From Labrenzia sp. OB1 (GTDB lineage: Bacteria > Pseudomonadota > Alphaproteobacteria > Rhizobiales > Stappiaceae), in assembly GCF_001624695.1 (NCBI RefSeq), contig NZ_JSEP01000017.1:1-64000 (forward strand): a stretch of DNA of 64,000 bases, in the 5' to 3' direction. Made by a program: the position numbers and the translations under genes. The notes under the pieces are model-generated. The model was not told the DNA's origin, did not search any database, and was given only the letters and a program-made list of their open reading frames with translations. Below, one piece after another: positions 17,040 through 25,184 of this stretch (positions are counted from its first letter, which is position 1; every line of letters begins with the position of its first letter).

Positions 17040-18953
17040 ATGCAGCTGGCCGGTTCAAGGGTCCGCTCTGCCGGTCCTCGCCGGCTGGCGATGATCCTGG
17101 CGGCGGCCTGCCTGACGACCGCGGCATCCTTCATGTTCGCTACGGTTGTTCAGTCAGATGGCTTCGACAGGCTCGACGTGGTGCGCATCACACTGATGGC
17201 GGTTGCCGCCTTCTGGCTCGCCTGGGGCGGCTGTATCGCGCTGTTCGGCATTCTCTTTCCTCCGGTCAGGGCGGCGGCGGTGTCTGGCCGGCCACAGGGG
17301 CGCACCGCCATTCTGATGCCAATCTACAACGAAGCCACCGGCCCGGTCTTCGCACGTCTCGCAGCCATCATGAAATCCGTCGGCCAACTGCCGGAAGCGG
17401 ACTGCTTCGATTTTTTCATCCTGTCCGACACGACCAGACCCGACGTTGCCCGGGAGGAACAGTCGGCTTTTCAGCGACTGCTGATCCGGCAACGGGCGGG
17501 TGGACGACTTTTCTACAGGCGGCGGGAGCGGAACGTTGGCCGCAAGGCTGGCAACATCGCCGATTTTCTGAAGACCTCCGGCGGCGCCTACGAATATATG
17601 CTGGTGCTGGACGCCGACAGTCTGATGGACGGTGAAACCATCGTGGAGATGGTCCGGCGCATGGAGGCCGACCCGCGCCTCGGACTGTTGCAATCATTGC
17701 CGCAGATCATCGGCCTGAAAACCCTGTATGGCCGCCTGCTGCAGTTCGCCACCTCCCTTTACGGTCCCTATTTCGCACGCGGCCTGGCCGCCGTGCAGGG
17801 TGAGGAAGGCACATTCTGGGGACATAACGCTCTCATACGCACCAGAGCCTTCGCGGCGTCCTGCGGAATGGCTCCCTTGCAGGGCAAGCCACCCTTCGGC
17901 GGGCATATCCTCAGCCATGATACGGTGGAGGCCGCGCTGTTGGCCCGTGACGGCTGGAAGGTGCGTCTCGACCCGGATCTGACCGGCTCATATGAAGAAG
18001 CTCCCGCAAACATGGTGGATTACGCCAAGCGCGACAGGCGCTGGTGCCAGGGCAACCTGCAGCACAGCCGCATTCTGGCTGCCCCGCGCCTGAAGTTCTG
18101 GAGCCGGATCTCCATCCTGCAGGGGATCTTCGCCTATCTGGCCTCGCCGATCTGGTTCCTTTTTCTGCTGACCAGCCTGACCGCTCCGCTGGTGGCGCCG
18201 CCACCGGAATATTTCGACGGCTACTCGCCTTTTCCTGTCTTTCCCCATCCGGAAACCGCAACGGCGCTCGCCCTGCTCTTCGGTCTCGTGGCGCTATTGA
18301 TCCTGCCCAAGCTCCTGCTGGTGATCCGCACCCTCGCGGCCGGCAACGCAAAGGCCTTCGGTGGTCCGGCACGGCTCGTCTTCAGCTTCGTGATCGAGAT
18401 CCTCCTGACCTCGACCCTGGCGCCGATCCTGATGATGTTTCATTGCCGCTCGGTGATGCAGGTGGTTATCGGCGCCGATTCCGGCTGGCCGGCGGCCGAC
18501 CGCGACGACGGCTCCCTTCCCCTTGGAGCCGCCATCAGCGCCACGTGGTGGATGGCCCTGACCGGCGTCGCCGGTGTCACATTCTCGCACTATTACGTGC
18601 CGGAACTGTTCTACTGGCTTCTGCCAGTCGCACTGCCGCTGGTCTTCGCACCGCTGCTCGTCTGGATGACGTCCTCTGTCATGCTTGGCGAAATCGGCCG
18701 CCGGCTCGGTCTTCTTGCGGTTCCGGTCGATGCACGGCCCGTTGCGATTGCCGCGCAGACGCACAGCGCGTTGCTGGAAAGCGAAACGGAATGCACACCC
18801 TCGGATATGCCCGGACAGAGCGCCGGTTTGAGAGTCGGGCAAGCTCAGTGCATGCGGCCGTTTTCAGCTTCCAGGATATCATCCGCGTCGAGGCCGGAAA
18901 TCGGCAGGCGGGTGTCTGTCGGCACGTCGCCGGAGAGCTGCAGGGCAAGGTAG
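17040..18953 (+). CDS. opgH: glucan glucosyltransferase OpgH
   Basis: 637 residues, a GT2 membrane glycosyltransferase that makes and exports the beta-1,2-glucan chain using UDP-glucose. Two membrane helices (about 15-38 and 50-72) precede the catalytic loop: LMPIYNEATGPVF (about 92-104), the DxD-type VLDADSLMDG (about 190), GGHILSHDTVEAALL (about 287) and the acceptor motif RDRRWCQGNLQH (about 330). Several further helices follow. It lacks the long cytoplasmic N-terminus of enteric OpgH. The last 36 residues overlap, on the opposite strand, the end of the ribbon-helix-helix gene, so the tail may be an extension of the ordinary C-terminus. Confidence 0.93.
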   Translation: MQLAGSRVRSAGPRRLAMILAAACLTTAASFMFATVVQSDGFDRLDVVRITLMAVAAFWLAWGGCIALFGILFPPVRAAAVSGRPQGRTAILMPIYNEATGPVFARLAAIMKSVGQLPEADCFDFFILSDTTRPDVAREEQSAFQRLLIRQRAGGRLFYRRRERNVGRKAGNIADFLKTSGGAYEYMLVLDADSLMDGETIVEMVRRMEADPRLGLLQSLPQIIGLKTLYGRLLQFATSLYGPYFARGLAAVQGEEGTFWGHNALIRTRAFAASCGMAPLQGKPPFGGHILSHDTVEAALLARDGWKVRLDPDLTGSYEEAPANMVDYAKRDRRWCQGNLQHSRILAAPRLKFWSRISILQGIFAYLASPIWFLFLLTSLTAPLVAPPPEYFDGYSPFPVFPHPETATALALLFGLVALLILPKLLLVIRTLAAGNAKAFGGPARLVFSFVIEILLTSTLAPILMMFHCRSVMQVVIGADSGWPAADRDDGSLPLGAAISATWWMALTGVAGVTFSHYYVPELFYWLLPVALPLVFAPLLVWMTSSVMLGEIGRRLGLLAVPVDARPVAIAAQTHSALLESETECTPSDMPGQSAGLRVGQAQCMRPFSASRISSASRPEIGRRVSVGTSPESCRAR

Positions 18954-19195
18954 CGGCCACAGCAGACCCTCAGAAAGCTGGTGAAATTGCCGAGATCAAG
19001 CCCGGCATCGATGCTTTCATGATGGAGCCGGGTGATGAGCTGCACGACGTTCATGCCGTCCCGTCCGGCGATTTCCTCAAGCACCTTCCAGAAAAACGTT
19101 TCCAGGCGCACGGAGGTGACCATTCCGTCAATCCGCAGGGATTTCGTCGCGCTTTCCCAAAGCCCGCTGTCGGCATCTATGAAGAGTTTGCACAT
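18845..19195 (-). CDS. ribbon-helix-helix domain protein
   Basis: 116 residues. RIDGMVTSVRLETFFWKVLEEIAGRDGMNVVQLITRLHHE (about residues 22-61) has the beta-strand then two-helix spacing of the RHH_4 family found in Alphaproteobacteria, probably DNA-binding. Start ATG at 19195 is preferred; a longer frame would begin at 19243 inside the neighbouring inverted-repeat element. The 3' end overlaps opgH convergently by 109 bp. The promoter must lie in or beyond the 164-bp element. The target is unknown. Confidence 0.8.
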   Translation of the reverse strand: MCKLFIDADSGLWESATKSLRIDGMVTSVRLETFFWKVLEEIAGRDGMNVVQLITRLHHESIDAGLDLGNFTSFLRVCCGRYLALQLSGDVPTDTRLPISGLDADDILEAENGRMH

Positions 19196-19226
19196 TGGGA
19201 TTATCCGGTTTTCGTGGCCTTCAAGG

Positions 19227-19390
19227 CTAGGGTACGAACCCATAAAATTGTACTTTCAGGCATCAACCCGGCAAAGAAGAGTTAGGAAAAGCCTGAAGAG
19301 CCATGCTGGTGCATGGCGCAAAGGCTTTGACGCGGCGCTTCGCGGCCGGGTTGATGCCTGAAAGTACAATTTTATGGGTTCGTACCCTAG
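19227..19390. repeat. 164-bp MITE-like element with perfect 46-bp inverted arms
   Basis: The left arm 19227-19272 and right arm 19345-19390 are perfect reverse complements over 46 bp, starting CTAGGGTACGAACCC and ending in the mirrored GGGTTCGTACCCTAG. The 72-bp centre has no ORF of note but contains a nested hairpin (GCCATG-CTGGTG-CATGGC at 19300-19317, flanked by AAAGCCT/AGGCTTT). Symmetric CTAG ends could be a target duplication. This is the design of a non-autonomous miniature transposable element. It separates the ribbon-helix-helix gene from the PfpI gene terminator. Confidence 0.8.
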
Positions 19391-19404
19391 TGCTTTTCCA
19401 GTCG

Positions 19405-19443
19405 GCTGAAAAGCCCGCCCGAGGACTGCTCGCAGCCTCGGGC
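19405..19443 (-). terminator. terminator of the PfpI gene
   Basis: On the minus strand GCCCGAGG and CCTCGGGC (19436-19443 and 19417-19424 in plus coordinates) pair across an 11-base loop and are followed by GGGCTTTTC. It lies about 70 bp beyond the PfpI stop. Confidence 0.65.
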
Positions 19444-19509
19444 AGGAACCGTAGCCCTCCAGTGTCTTTTGGTGGGGAGACAGTTGGAAGGTGCGGAAGA
19501 TCGTTCTGC

Positions 19510-20103
19510 TCAGGCCGCCAATGACCCAGCTGCTTCGCCGGTCAGCACCGCATGGAACTGCGACAGCCAGGCCGGATGGGCGGGCCAGGCGGGGGCGGTG
19601 ACGAGGTTGCCATCGGTTACGGCTCCGTCGATGGCGATGTCAGCATAGGTCGCGCCAGCCAGTTCCACTTCCGGGCGGCAGGCAGGGTAAGCGGAGACGG
19701 TGCGTCCCTCAATGACTTTCGCGGCGCTGAGGATCTGCGCGCCGTGGCAGATCGCTGCAACCGGCTTGCCTTCATCCATGAAATGCTTGACCGCCGTGAT
19801 GACACCGGCGTCGAGACGCAGATATTCCGGCGCCCGACCACCCGGGATCACCAGGGCGTCATAGCCGGTGACATCCGCATCGGCAAAGCTGGCGTTCAAC
19901 GTGAAATTATGACCGCGTTTTTCCGAATAGGTCTGGTCTCCCTCGAAATCGTGGATACAGGTTGCGACTGTTTCTCCGGCCTTCTTGCCGGGGCAAACCG
20001 CATCGACGTCATACCCCATGGCCAGAAGCGTCTGGAACGGCACCATGGTCTCATAATCTTCGGTAAAATCACCGGTGATCATCAGAATTTTCTTCGCGCT
20101 CAT
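19510..20103 (-). CDS. DJ-1/PfpI family protein
   Basis: 197 residues with the class I glutamine amidotransferase-like fold of DJ-1/PfpI. The catalytic cysteine sits in the nucleophile elbow [10 protein letters not shown] (about residue 116), and the partner acidic residue is in GDFTEDYE near residue 13. [10 protein letters not shown] (about 85) is also diagnostic. Members are deglycases, chaperones or peptidases, and the activity cannot be fixed from sequence. ATG at 20103 follows GGAGG by 7 bp. It appears to be a single gene with its own terminator. Confidence 0.88.
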   Translation of the reverse strand: MSAKKILMITGDFTEDYETMVPFQTLLAMGYDVDAVCPGKKAGETVATCIHDFEGDQTYSEKRGHNFTLNASFADADVTGYDALVIPGGRAPEYLRLDAGVITAVKHFMDEGKPVAAICHGAQILSAAKVIEGRTVSAYPACRPEVELAGATYADIAIDGAVTDGNLVTAPAWPAHPAWLSQFHAVLTGEAAGSLAA

Positions 20104-20233
20104 GCTTTCTCCTCCCACTTGGCAAAAATGCGATGGAGAAATGCTAGCAGGCAACCGGATCGAACGGGTATTAGGCGATTACTACAGCGCAAAATGTGAG
20201 ATCGGCACGACCTCACCCGCGTCCAAATATGTT

Positions 20234-20863
20234 TCAGGTACTTTGCTGACCTTGCCTCAACGCACGTGCCAGTTTCAACCCCACCACCGTCAGCCAAAGA
20301 TAGATCAGGACTTCCAGCAATCGCTGCAACAGTCCGGCAAATTCCTGGATCTGAACGGTTCCGGCCAACAACAAAGCCCCGGTCAGAAACAGTCCGGTTG
20401 CCGTCCCCCGGGGCAACAGGCTGCTCCCCCGCCTTTTCAGAGCGCAGGAGATCACAAACAGGCCGACCAAGCCGAAGACATAGGCCAGCAACCCGGCGCT
20501 GATGTGAATGAGATGCGAGATTGAGGGCTCTTCGGGACGGCACTCGAAATCGCACGGATAGTAGGCCGCCACTAGAAGCAAGAGCGCGTAGAACCCGATC
20601 AGACTCAACCCCGCGATTGCCAACCCGTCTTTGCCAACCGCGCTGACCGCCAGTCCGACAAACAGCAGAACCCAGAGTTCGGCTCCGGCAAAAACAACCA
20701 GGTTCACCGTGGCTCCGTATGCGGTTCCCGTAGCGCCGAGCGCACTCATGAACTGGGAAAGATGGCTGTAGTCCGGATAATAGCTGCCGGCCACAAGCAC
20801 ACCGCAGGCGAGCCAGAAAAAACTCAGTAACGGCAACAGGATGAGGGCGCTCGCCTTGATCAT
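20234..20863 (-). CDS. DUF998 integral membrane protein
   Basis: About 209 residues with six hydrophobic helices. The segment GSYYPDYSHLSQFMSALGATGTAYG near the N-terminus matches DUF998, a family of unknown function. PCDFECRPEEPSISHLIHI, mid-protein, is a conserved extracytoplasmic loop with two cysteines. ATG at 20863 is used; in-frame GTG and TTG lie 6 and 9 bp earlier and no ribosome site decides. It is transcribed alone or with the downstream PfpI gene (130-bp gap). Confidence 0.8.
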   Translation of the reverse strand: MIKASALILLPLLSFFWLACGVLVAGSYYPDYSHLSQFMSALGATGTAYGATVNLVVFAGAELWVLLFVGLAVSAVGKDGLAIAGLSLIGFYALLLLVAAYYPCDFECRPEEPSISHLIHISAGLLAYVFGLVGLFVISCALKRRGSSLLPRGTATGLFLTGALLLAGTVQIQEFAGLLQRLLEVLIYLWLTVVGLKLARALRQGQQST

Positions 20864-20919
20864 GCGCACCAATTAGAGCGTTTCTTCTTCATTTGGAAGC
20901 ACTTGATGGCCAAGATCGA

Positions 20920-21687
20920 TCAGCCCTTGTAGTCCGGTTCCGTCCGGTCCAGTTCCTGCTTCCAGTGATCGAAATGGGCATAGCCCATGCCGGCATATGG
21001 CTCCCACTCGGCAGCCATCTTGGCGGCCAGGTTGTCGGACATGACGGCGAGCGGCTGGCCGGTCGCATAGGCTTTCAACAGTGTCTCGGCAGCGCGCTCG
21101 AAGAAATACAGATGCTCGAAGGCTTCGGGCACGGTTCTGGCGGCAATCGACACCCCGTGATTGCCCATGACCAGCACCGGCTTGTCACCCAGCGTCTCGG
21201 CGATCCGCCGCCCCTCCTCCGCCTCATCGGCCATGCCGCCGAAGCCGAGATCGACCGCGACCTTGCCGAAGAACCGCGCGGTGTTGAGGTCGATCGGCTT
21301 CATCGACGGATCCTGCAAGGTCGCAAGCGCCGTCGCATTGGGCGGGTGGCAATGAAACAGTACCCGGGCATCCGGATTCATCCGGTGAACCGTGCCGTGA
21401 ATGCACCAGGCGGACGGATCCGGCGCAGCGTCACTTGCCATCACCTGATCGTCATGGGCGTCGAGCAGCTGCAGGTCGCTGGCTTTCACATCGGAAAAAT
21501 GCCGCCACTTCGGGTTCATGAGAAACGTCGAGCCGTCCCCGGAGACAACCGCGCTGAAATGGTTGCCGACGGACTCGTGCCAGCCCATCCTGACCGCGAT
21601 CCGGAATGCGGCCGCAAGATCCTCGCGCAGGGCCTGTTCGGACTGCCTGTCCGGGGAGCCGAACGCGACATCGGTGACAACACTCAT
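20920..21687 (-). CDS. class II aldolase/adducin family protein lacking the catalytic Glu
   Basis: 255 residues of the aldolase/adducin fold. The zinc ligands are present: His112 and His114 in LFHCHPPN and His177 in GNHGVS. The position that normally holds the catalytic Glu (T-E-W-x-x-H in the other aldolase of this window) reads S-A-W-C-I-H, with Ala93. The phosphate loop (ESVGNHFSAVV, 38-48) is also altered compared with phosphate-sugar aldolases. It may therefore be an aldolase with a non-phosphorylated substrate, a decarboxylase or another lyase. It overlaps the upstream dioxygenase gene by 4 bp and so probably acts on the dioxygenase product. Confidence 0.82.
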   Translation of the reverse strand: MSVVTDVAFGSPDRQSEQALREDLAAAFRIAVRMGWHESVGNHFSAVVSGDGSTFLMNPKWRHFSDVKASDLQLLDAHDDQVMASDAAPDPSAWCIHGTVHRMNPDARVLFHCHPPNATALATLQDPSMKPIDLNTARFFGKVAVDLGFGGMADEAEEGRRIAETLGDKPVLVMGNHGVSIAARTVPEAFEHLYFFERAAETLLKAYATGQPLAVMSDNLAAKMAAEWEPYAGMGYAHFDHWKQELDRTEPDYKG

Positions 21688-22814
21688 TTGAACCGCCCTT
21701 CGCCGGAAAGCACCCGGTAGATGGAGCGCAACTCGCCCCGGTCAATATAACAGCCGCGCAGGTGACGGTCGCCGCTCGTGGCCGAATAGGCCGCCCGGCC
21801 ATGCACAACGCGATGATTGTCGAAAACGATACACTCGCCGGCATTCAGACGGAACCGCATCAGGTGTTTTTCCTTCCGCATCATCCGGCCAAAGCGGCAA
21901 AACGCCGGGTAAAAGCGGTCAAGGTCCCGCTGCGGCATGTCGAAAATATCGGCGTGGTGCTGGCTGATGGTGACACCGGAAACATTGCCATACGCGTCCA
22001 GCTCGATGACATGCTGACGAGCACGCATGTCGAACGTGTCATGCTCGCAGTAATAAGGCACATCCACCGACACCAGAAGCTCGAAGTCTTCCGGGTGCTG
22101 TTCACGAAAATCCTCGGCAACCGCCAGCCCGTCGACGAACAGGCTCTGGCCGCCCTCGACGGAATTCGCCCGGCAATGGAGAAACTGGACGCCCGGCGCA
22201 AGGTCTTCGTCGGGCAGATCCGTATGCAGGGGCAGCGCCTTGGAGGTGAAGGCAAGGTTGGTTGGCTTGATGTGGGTTTTTACCTCGAAATCCGGACCGA
22301 AATAGCTCGGCCGCACATGGCCGATCAAGCCGGCGGTGTCTTTCAGGGCCGCGTCCGTGTCGGGTAATCCCGTCAGCAGCGCAACACCGTCGATGAGCAT
22401 GGCCCGACTCCAGTCGCGCACGCTGGCCGGCTCCGCGACAAGGTCATCGTAAGAAAAGCGCGCCAGCTTCGGATAGTGGTCCCCATACCAGGGCACACGT
22501 GGCAGATTGGCGGCATCGGAGCGCTTCTCGCCACCCGCGTGATCGCCCAGCAAGGCGAGCGGCATGCGGGTGACATGGCCGGAGCCTTGCCAGGTGATCT
22601 CCAGATGACCGCCGGTAATCGCAGCGGATGCGGCTCTCGGTGCATCTTCTTCGGCAAAGATGTCGAACACCCTCTCCCGGGTTTCCATGTCGAAGGAGGT
22701 CGGGCAATTGTCGCGCAGCCAGTAGTAATTGAAATAGGCGGTCCGCCCGTCGCCGAGCGGCACATCGAGACCGTTTTTCTGCAGAAGCACACCTGCTTCA
22801 CCGGTTCCAAGCAT
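21684..22814 (-). CDS. TauD/TfdA-family 2-oxoglutarate dioxygenase, gamma-butyrobetaine hydroxylase-like
   Basis: 376 residues. An N-terminal DUF971-like domain (about 8-85, YFNYYWLRDNCPTSF) precedes a TauD/TfdA double-stranded helix with the Fe(II) facial triad His197-x-Asp199 (LPLHTDLP) and distal His338 (FDNHRVVHGR), plus a C-terminal Arg for 2-oxoglutarate. This architecture is that of gamma-butyrobetaine and trimethyllysine dioxygenases, which hydroxylate a C-H bond. Only one of the N-terminal zinc cysteines of the mammalian enzymes is evident (Cys37). ATG at 22814 is preceded by AGGTGAG; a GTG 9 bp upstream is possible. It is divergent from a LysR regulator. Confidence 0.88.
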   Translation of the reverse strand: MLGTGEAGVLLQKNGLDVPLGDGRTAYFNYYWLRDNCPTSFDMETRERVFDIFAEEDAPRAASAAITGGHLEITWQGSGHVTRMPLALLGDHAGGEKRSDAANLPRVPWYGDHYPKLARFSYDDLVAEPASVRDWSRAMLIDGVALLTGLPDTDAALKDTAGLIGHVRPSYFGPDFEVKTHIKPTNLAFTSKALPLHTDLPDEDLAPGVQFLHCRANSVEGGQSLFVDGLAVAEDFREQHPEDFELLVSVDVPYYCEHDTFDMRARQHVIELDAYGNVSGVTISQHHADIFDMPQRDLDRFYPAFCRFGRMMRKEKHLMRFRLNAGECIVFDNHRVVHGRAAYSATSGDRHLRGCYIDRGELRSIYRVLSGEGRFK

Positions 22815-22825
22815 GGTTCTCACCT

Positions 22826-22970
22826 TTAACTTAATTTCGCGACTTCGACCACCACAAGGCAGCCAAAGGCGATAGAGCCTTCAAATCATGTGCTTCGATC
22901 AAATTGAACTTGCAGCGCTGGTTTGAAAAGGCGATAAAAACATAAGTTAACTTAATCTAATGCTTAACTT
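22826..22970. promoter_or_regulatory. divergent promoter with three TTAACTT boxes, candidate LysR sites
   Basis: The 165-bp gap between the dioxygenase and the LysR gene is AT-rich and carries TTAACTT at 22826-22832, 22948-22954 and 22964-22970. The middle one lies within the palindrome TAAGTTAACTTA (22943-22954). Repeated half-sites in a divergent LysR promoter are the usual arrangement for autoregulation plus activation of the neighbour. Confidence 0.5.
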
Positions 22971-22979
22971 GAGCACATC

Positions 22980-23882
22980 ATGCACCGCCTCCCTCCGCTC
23001 CGGCTCCTGAGTGTTTTCGAAACCGTACAGCGGGCGGGCAGCGCCAAACGCGCGGCCGGTGACCTGAATGTGTCGATGTCCGCCGTCAGCCAGGCGCTGA
23101 GGCAACTGGAAGACCATATCGGCGCGGCGCTGTTCGACCGCAGCACCCGCCCGGCAGGCTTGACGGAAGCCGGCGCCATCCTGTTGGCCGCCGTGACGGA
23201 AAACCGCGAGCGGTTGACCGAGGCGCTGGAGGAGATCCGGGTGCTCACGTCTTCTGATGTTCCGACCGTCACCATCGCCTGCACCATCGGCTTTGCCACC
23301 TACTGGCTGATGCCGCGTCTTGAAGCCTTCTATCTCGATCATCCGGATATCGCGGTGAACGTGCAGACCACCGCGCAGGAGGTTCCCCGGCTAGGACCCG
23401 ACACGGACATCGCCTTGCGCTATGGCGACGGCCGCTGGGATGACGGCGAGGTCCGCCTGCTGTTCGCGGAAATCATTGAACCGGTCTGCGACCCGTCGCT
23501 TGCCAGGCGCATCGAGGAAAACGGCGGCAGTCTCGCCTCCGCCTTTTTGATCCACGTGGATTTTGCCGACCGGCGCTGGCTCACCTGGTCCGATTATCTC
23601 GCCCGGACCGGTCTGAAAGCGGCAGGCTCCGCGAAAGGTCTGCGCTTTTCCAACTATGTCCAGGCCACCCAGGCCGCTCTCTCCGGCCATGGCGTCATGC
23701 TCGGCTGGCGCTCGATCACCGGTGATCAGGTCGAAAACGGGCTCCTCGTCCCCGCCGGTCTGCCCCCCTTGCAACCGGACAACGCCTATCACGCAGTCCT
23801 CTCACACCGCAGCCGGAAAACGGAAACGGCAAAGGTGGTGATGGCCTGGCTGGCGCGGGCGGCAGGCCTTTCGGATAGCTGA
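22980..23882 (+). CDS. LysR-family transcriptional regulator
   Basis: 300 residues. An N-terminal winged helix-turn-helix (LRLLSVFETVQRAGSAKRAAGDLNVSMSAVSQALRQLE is spread over residues 7-45) is followed by a GcvA-like LysR substrate domain (from about 90), with the typical RYGDGRWDDGEVRLLF near 147. It is divergent from the dioxygenase/aldolase pair and probably regulates it in response to the pathway substrate. Confidence 0.92.
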   Translation: MHRLPPLRLLSVFETVQRAGSAKRAAGDLNVSMSAVSQALRQLEDHIGAALFDRSTRPAGLTEAGAILLAAVTENRERLTEALEEIRVLTSSDVPTVTIACTIGFATYWLMPRLEAFYLDHPDIAVNVQTTAQEVPRLGPDTDIALRYGDGRWDDGEVRLLFAEIIEPVCDPSLARRIEENGGSLASAFLIHVDFADRRWLTWSDYLARTGLKAAGSAKGLRFSNYVQATQAALSGHGVMLGWRSITGDQVENGLLVPAGLPPLQPDNAYHAVLSHRSRKTETAKVVMAWLARAAGLSDS

Positions 23883-24209
23883 GCGAACTGAATACTGCGC
23901 CCTGAAGATCGCGAGGCCTGGCCCACGCGCTCGCATGTTTCTTCCACTTTTTGGTGCTGGCCCAAATATCCACGTGGATATCTGATTTTCACGCGAAGTC
24001 ACTCAGCAGGGGTTCGCGCGCCAGACTTGCACACCGAGGAAGGCCCGCTTTATAGGCCGGAGGCGGGTGGTCAACGGGCGGTTTCATCAGTAAATTTGTC
24101 ATGTTACGAAAAGGTGAGCCGTCTCATAATTTAAGACAACACAATAAAAAACTATTTTTATCATTTTTTATTTGCACTAGCTAAATCGTTCCGAAAGAAT
24201 ACAAGAGCA
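23883..24209. other. 327-bp gene-free region, AT-rich right half
   Basis: There is no convincing ORF. It holds a perfect 16-bp palindrome ATATCCACGTGGATAT at 23966-23981. Bases 24100-24190 are strikingly AT-rich, with runs of A and T, and should contain the promoter of the binding-protein gene. No tRNA or terminator was recognised. Confidence 0.5.
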
Positions 24210-25181
24210 ATGCCAGAAGCGACAGGAAAATTGCTGGGAAATATCTTCAAAACGGCAGGCAGGCTCACCCTGACTTTCGCTGCCTTTTTGTCCTTTCATG
24301 TTTCGACGCAGCCGGGATTCGCACAGTCAGCCGCCTCAACCACACCACCAGTAGCCAACAACGGCTATGTCGATGAGGTCATTGACGAAATCCTCAGGCG
24401 TACGAACGGGCCCGACGCCGCTGAGTACCGGGTCGCAAACGCATACGACATGTCTCGGGATCGGCTGCTGTCCGAGCTTGTTAGCGGCGAGCTGATCGAA
24501 TATGCGGCTGTGGCGACCAAGCCGGAGTGGGAAGCGGAATTGATCCCCATACGAATTCCGCTGCGCAAGGGGCTCCAGGGCTACCGCATCCTGTTTATCC
24601 TTGGCGCCAATCAGGAAACCCATTCAAGGATCGAAACGCTGGAAGACCTGAGAAGTCTCTCCGTCGGTTCCGGTCTTCAATGGTCGACAAGCCGTGTCAT
24701 GGAAGAGGCCGGCCTCCACGTCGTGAAGGCTGAAACGCTGGAACACCTGTTGCGAATGCTCGAGCTTGGGCGCTTCATGAACCTGCCGCGAGGCATGGAC
24801 GAGATTTTTTTCGAATATGAGAAATGGTCGGAAAAAATTCCGGACCTCGCCATAGAGAAAAACCTTACGCTCTTTATCCCGCTCCCGACCTATCTGTTCG
24901 TATCGCCAGAACGGCCCGACCTTGCGGAACGTTTCGAACGGGGTCTGAGGTCGATGATCGCCGATGGATCGCTGGACAGACTCTTCTGGAAATATTTCCA
25001 GAAGGATATCGAACGGGTCGGCCTGGACAAGCGCAGGACGATCAGGATTCCCAATCCGAATCTCGGCCCTGAAACACCCCTGGACGATCCGGCTCTGTGG
25101 TTCACGCCCGGAGACATTCCCCCGAACCTGGCAAAACGACAACAGAACACACCGACTGAGGCCGGGCTTTCGCCGCAGTGA
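24210..25181 (+). CDS. family-3-like extracellular solute-binding protein
   Basis: 323 residues. A positively charged N-terminus and hydrophobic stretch (LTLTFAAFLSFHVSTQPGFAQ, about 19-39) form a Sec signal. The mature protein resembles amino-acid-type (SBP_bac_3) binding proteins: DRLLSELVSGELIEYAAVAT near 75, IETLEDLRSLSVGSGLQWST near 140 and ERFERGLRSMIADGSLDRLFW near 235. No permease or ATPase is adjacent. It is convergent, with 3 bp between stops, with a membrane GGDEF/EAL protein, so it may act as a sensor rather than a transporter component. Confidence 0.75.
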   Translation: MPEATGKLLGNIFKTAGRLTLTFAAFLSFHVSTQPGFAQSAASTTPPVANNGYVDEVIDEILRRTNGPDAAEYRVANAYDMSRDRLLSELVSGELIEYAAVATKPEWEAELIPIRIPLRKGLQGYRILFILGANQETHSRIETLEDLRSLSVGSGLQWSTSRVMEEAGLHVVKAETLEHLLRMLELGRFMNLPRGMDEIFFEYEKWSEKIPDLAIEKNLTLFIPLPTYLFVSPERPDLAERFERGLRSMIADGSLDRLFWKYFQKDIERVGLDKRRTIRIPNPNLGPETPLDDPALWFTPGDIPPNLAKRQQNTPTEAGLSPQ

Positions 25182-25184
25182 CCA

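Noticed and set aside
19303..19524. Small ORF reading out of the 164-bp inverted-repeat element
   Set aside because: It crosses the element boundary and the PfpI terminator hairpin; no family features.
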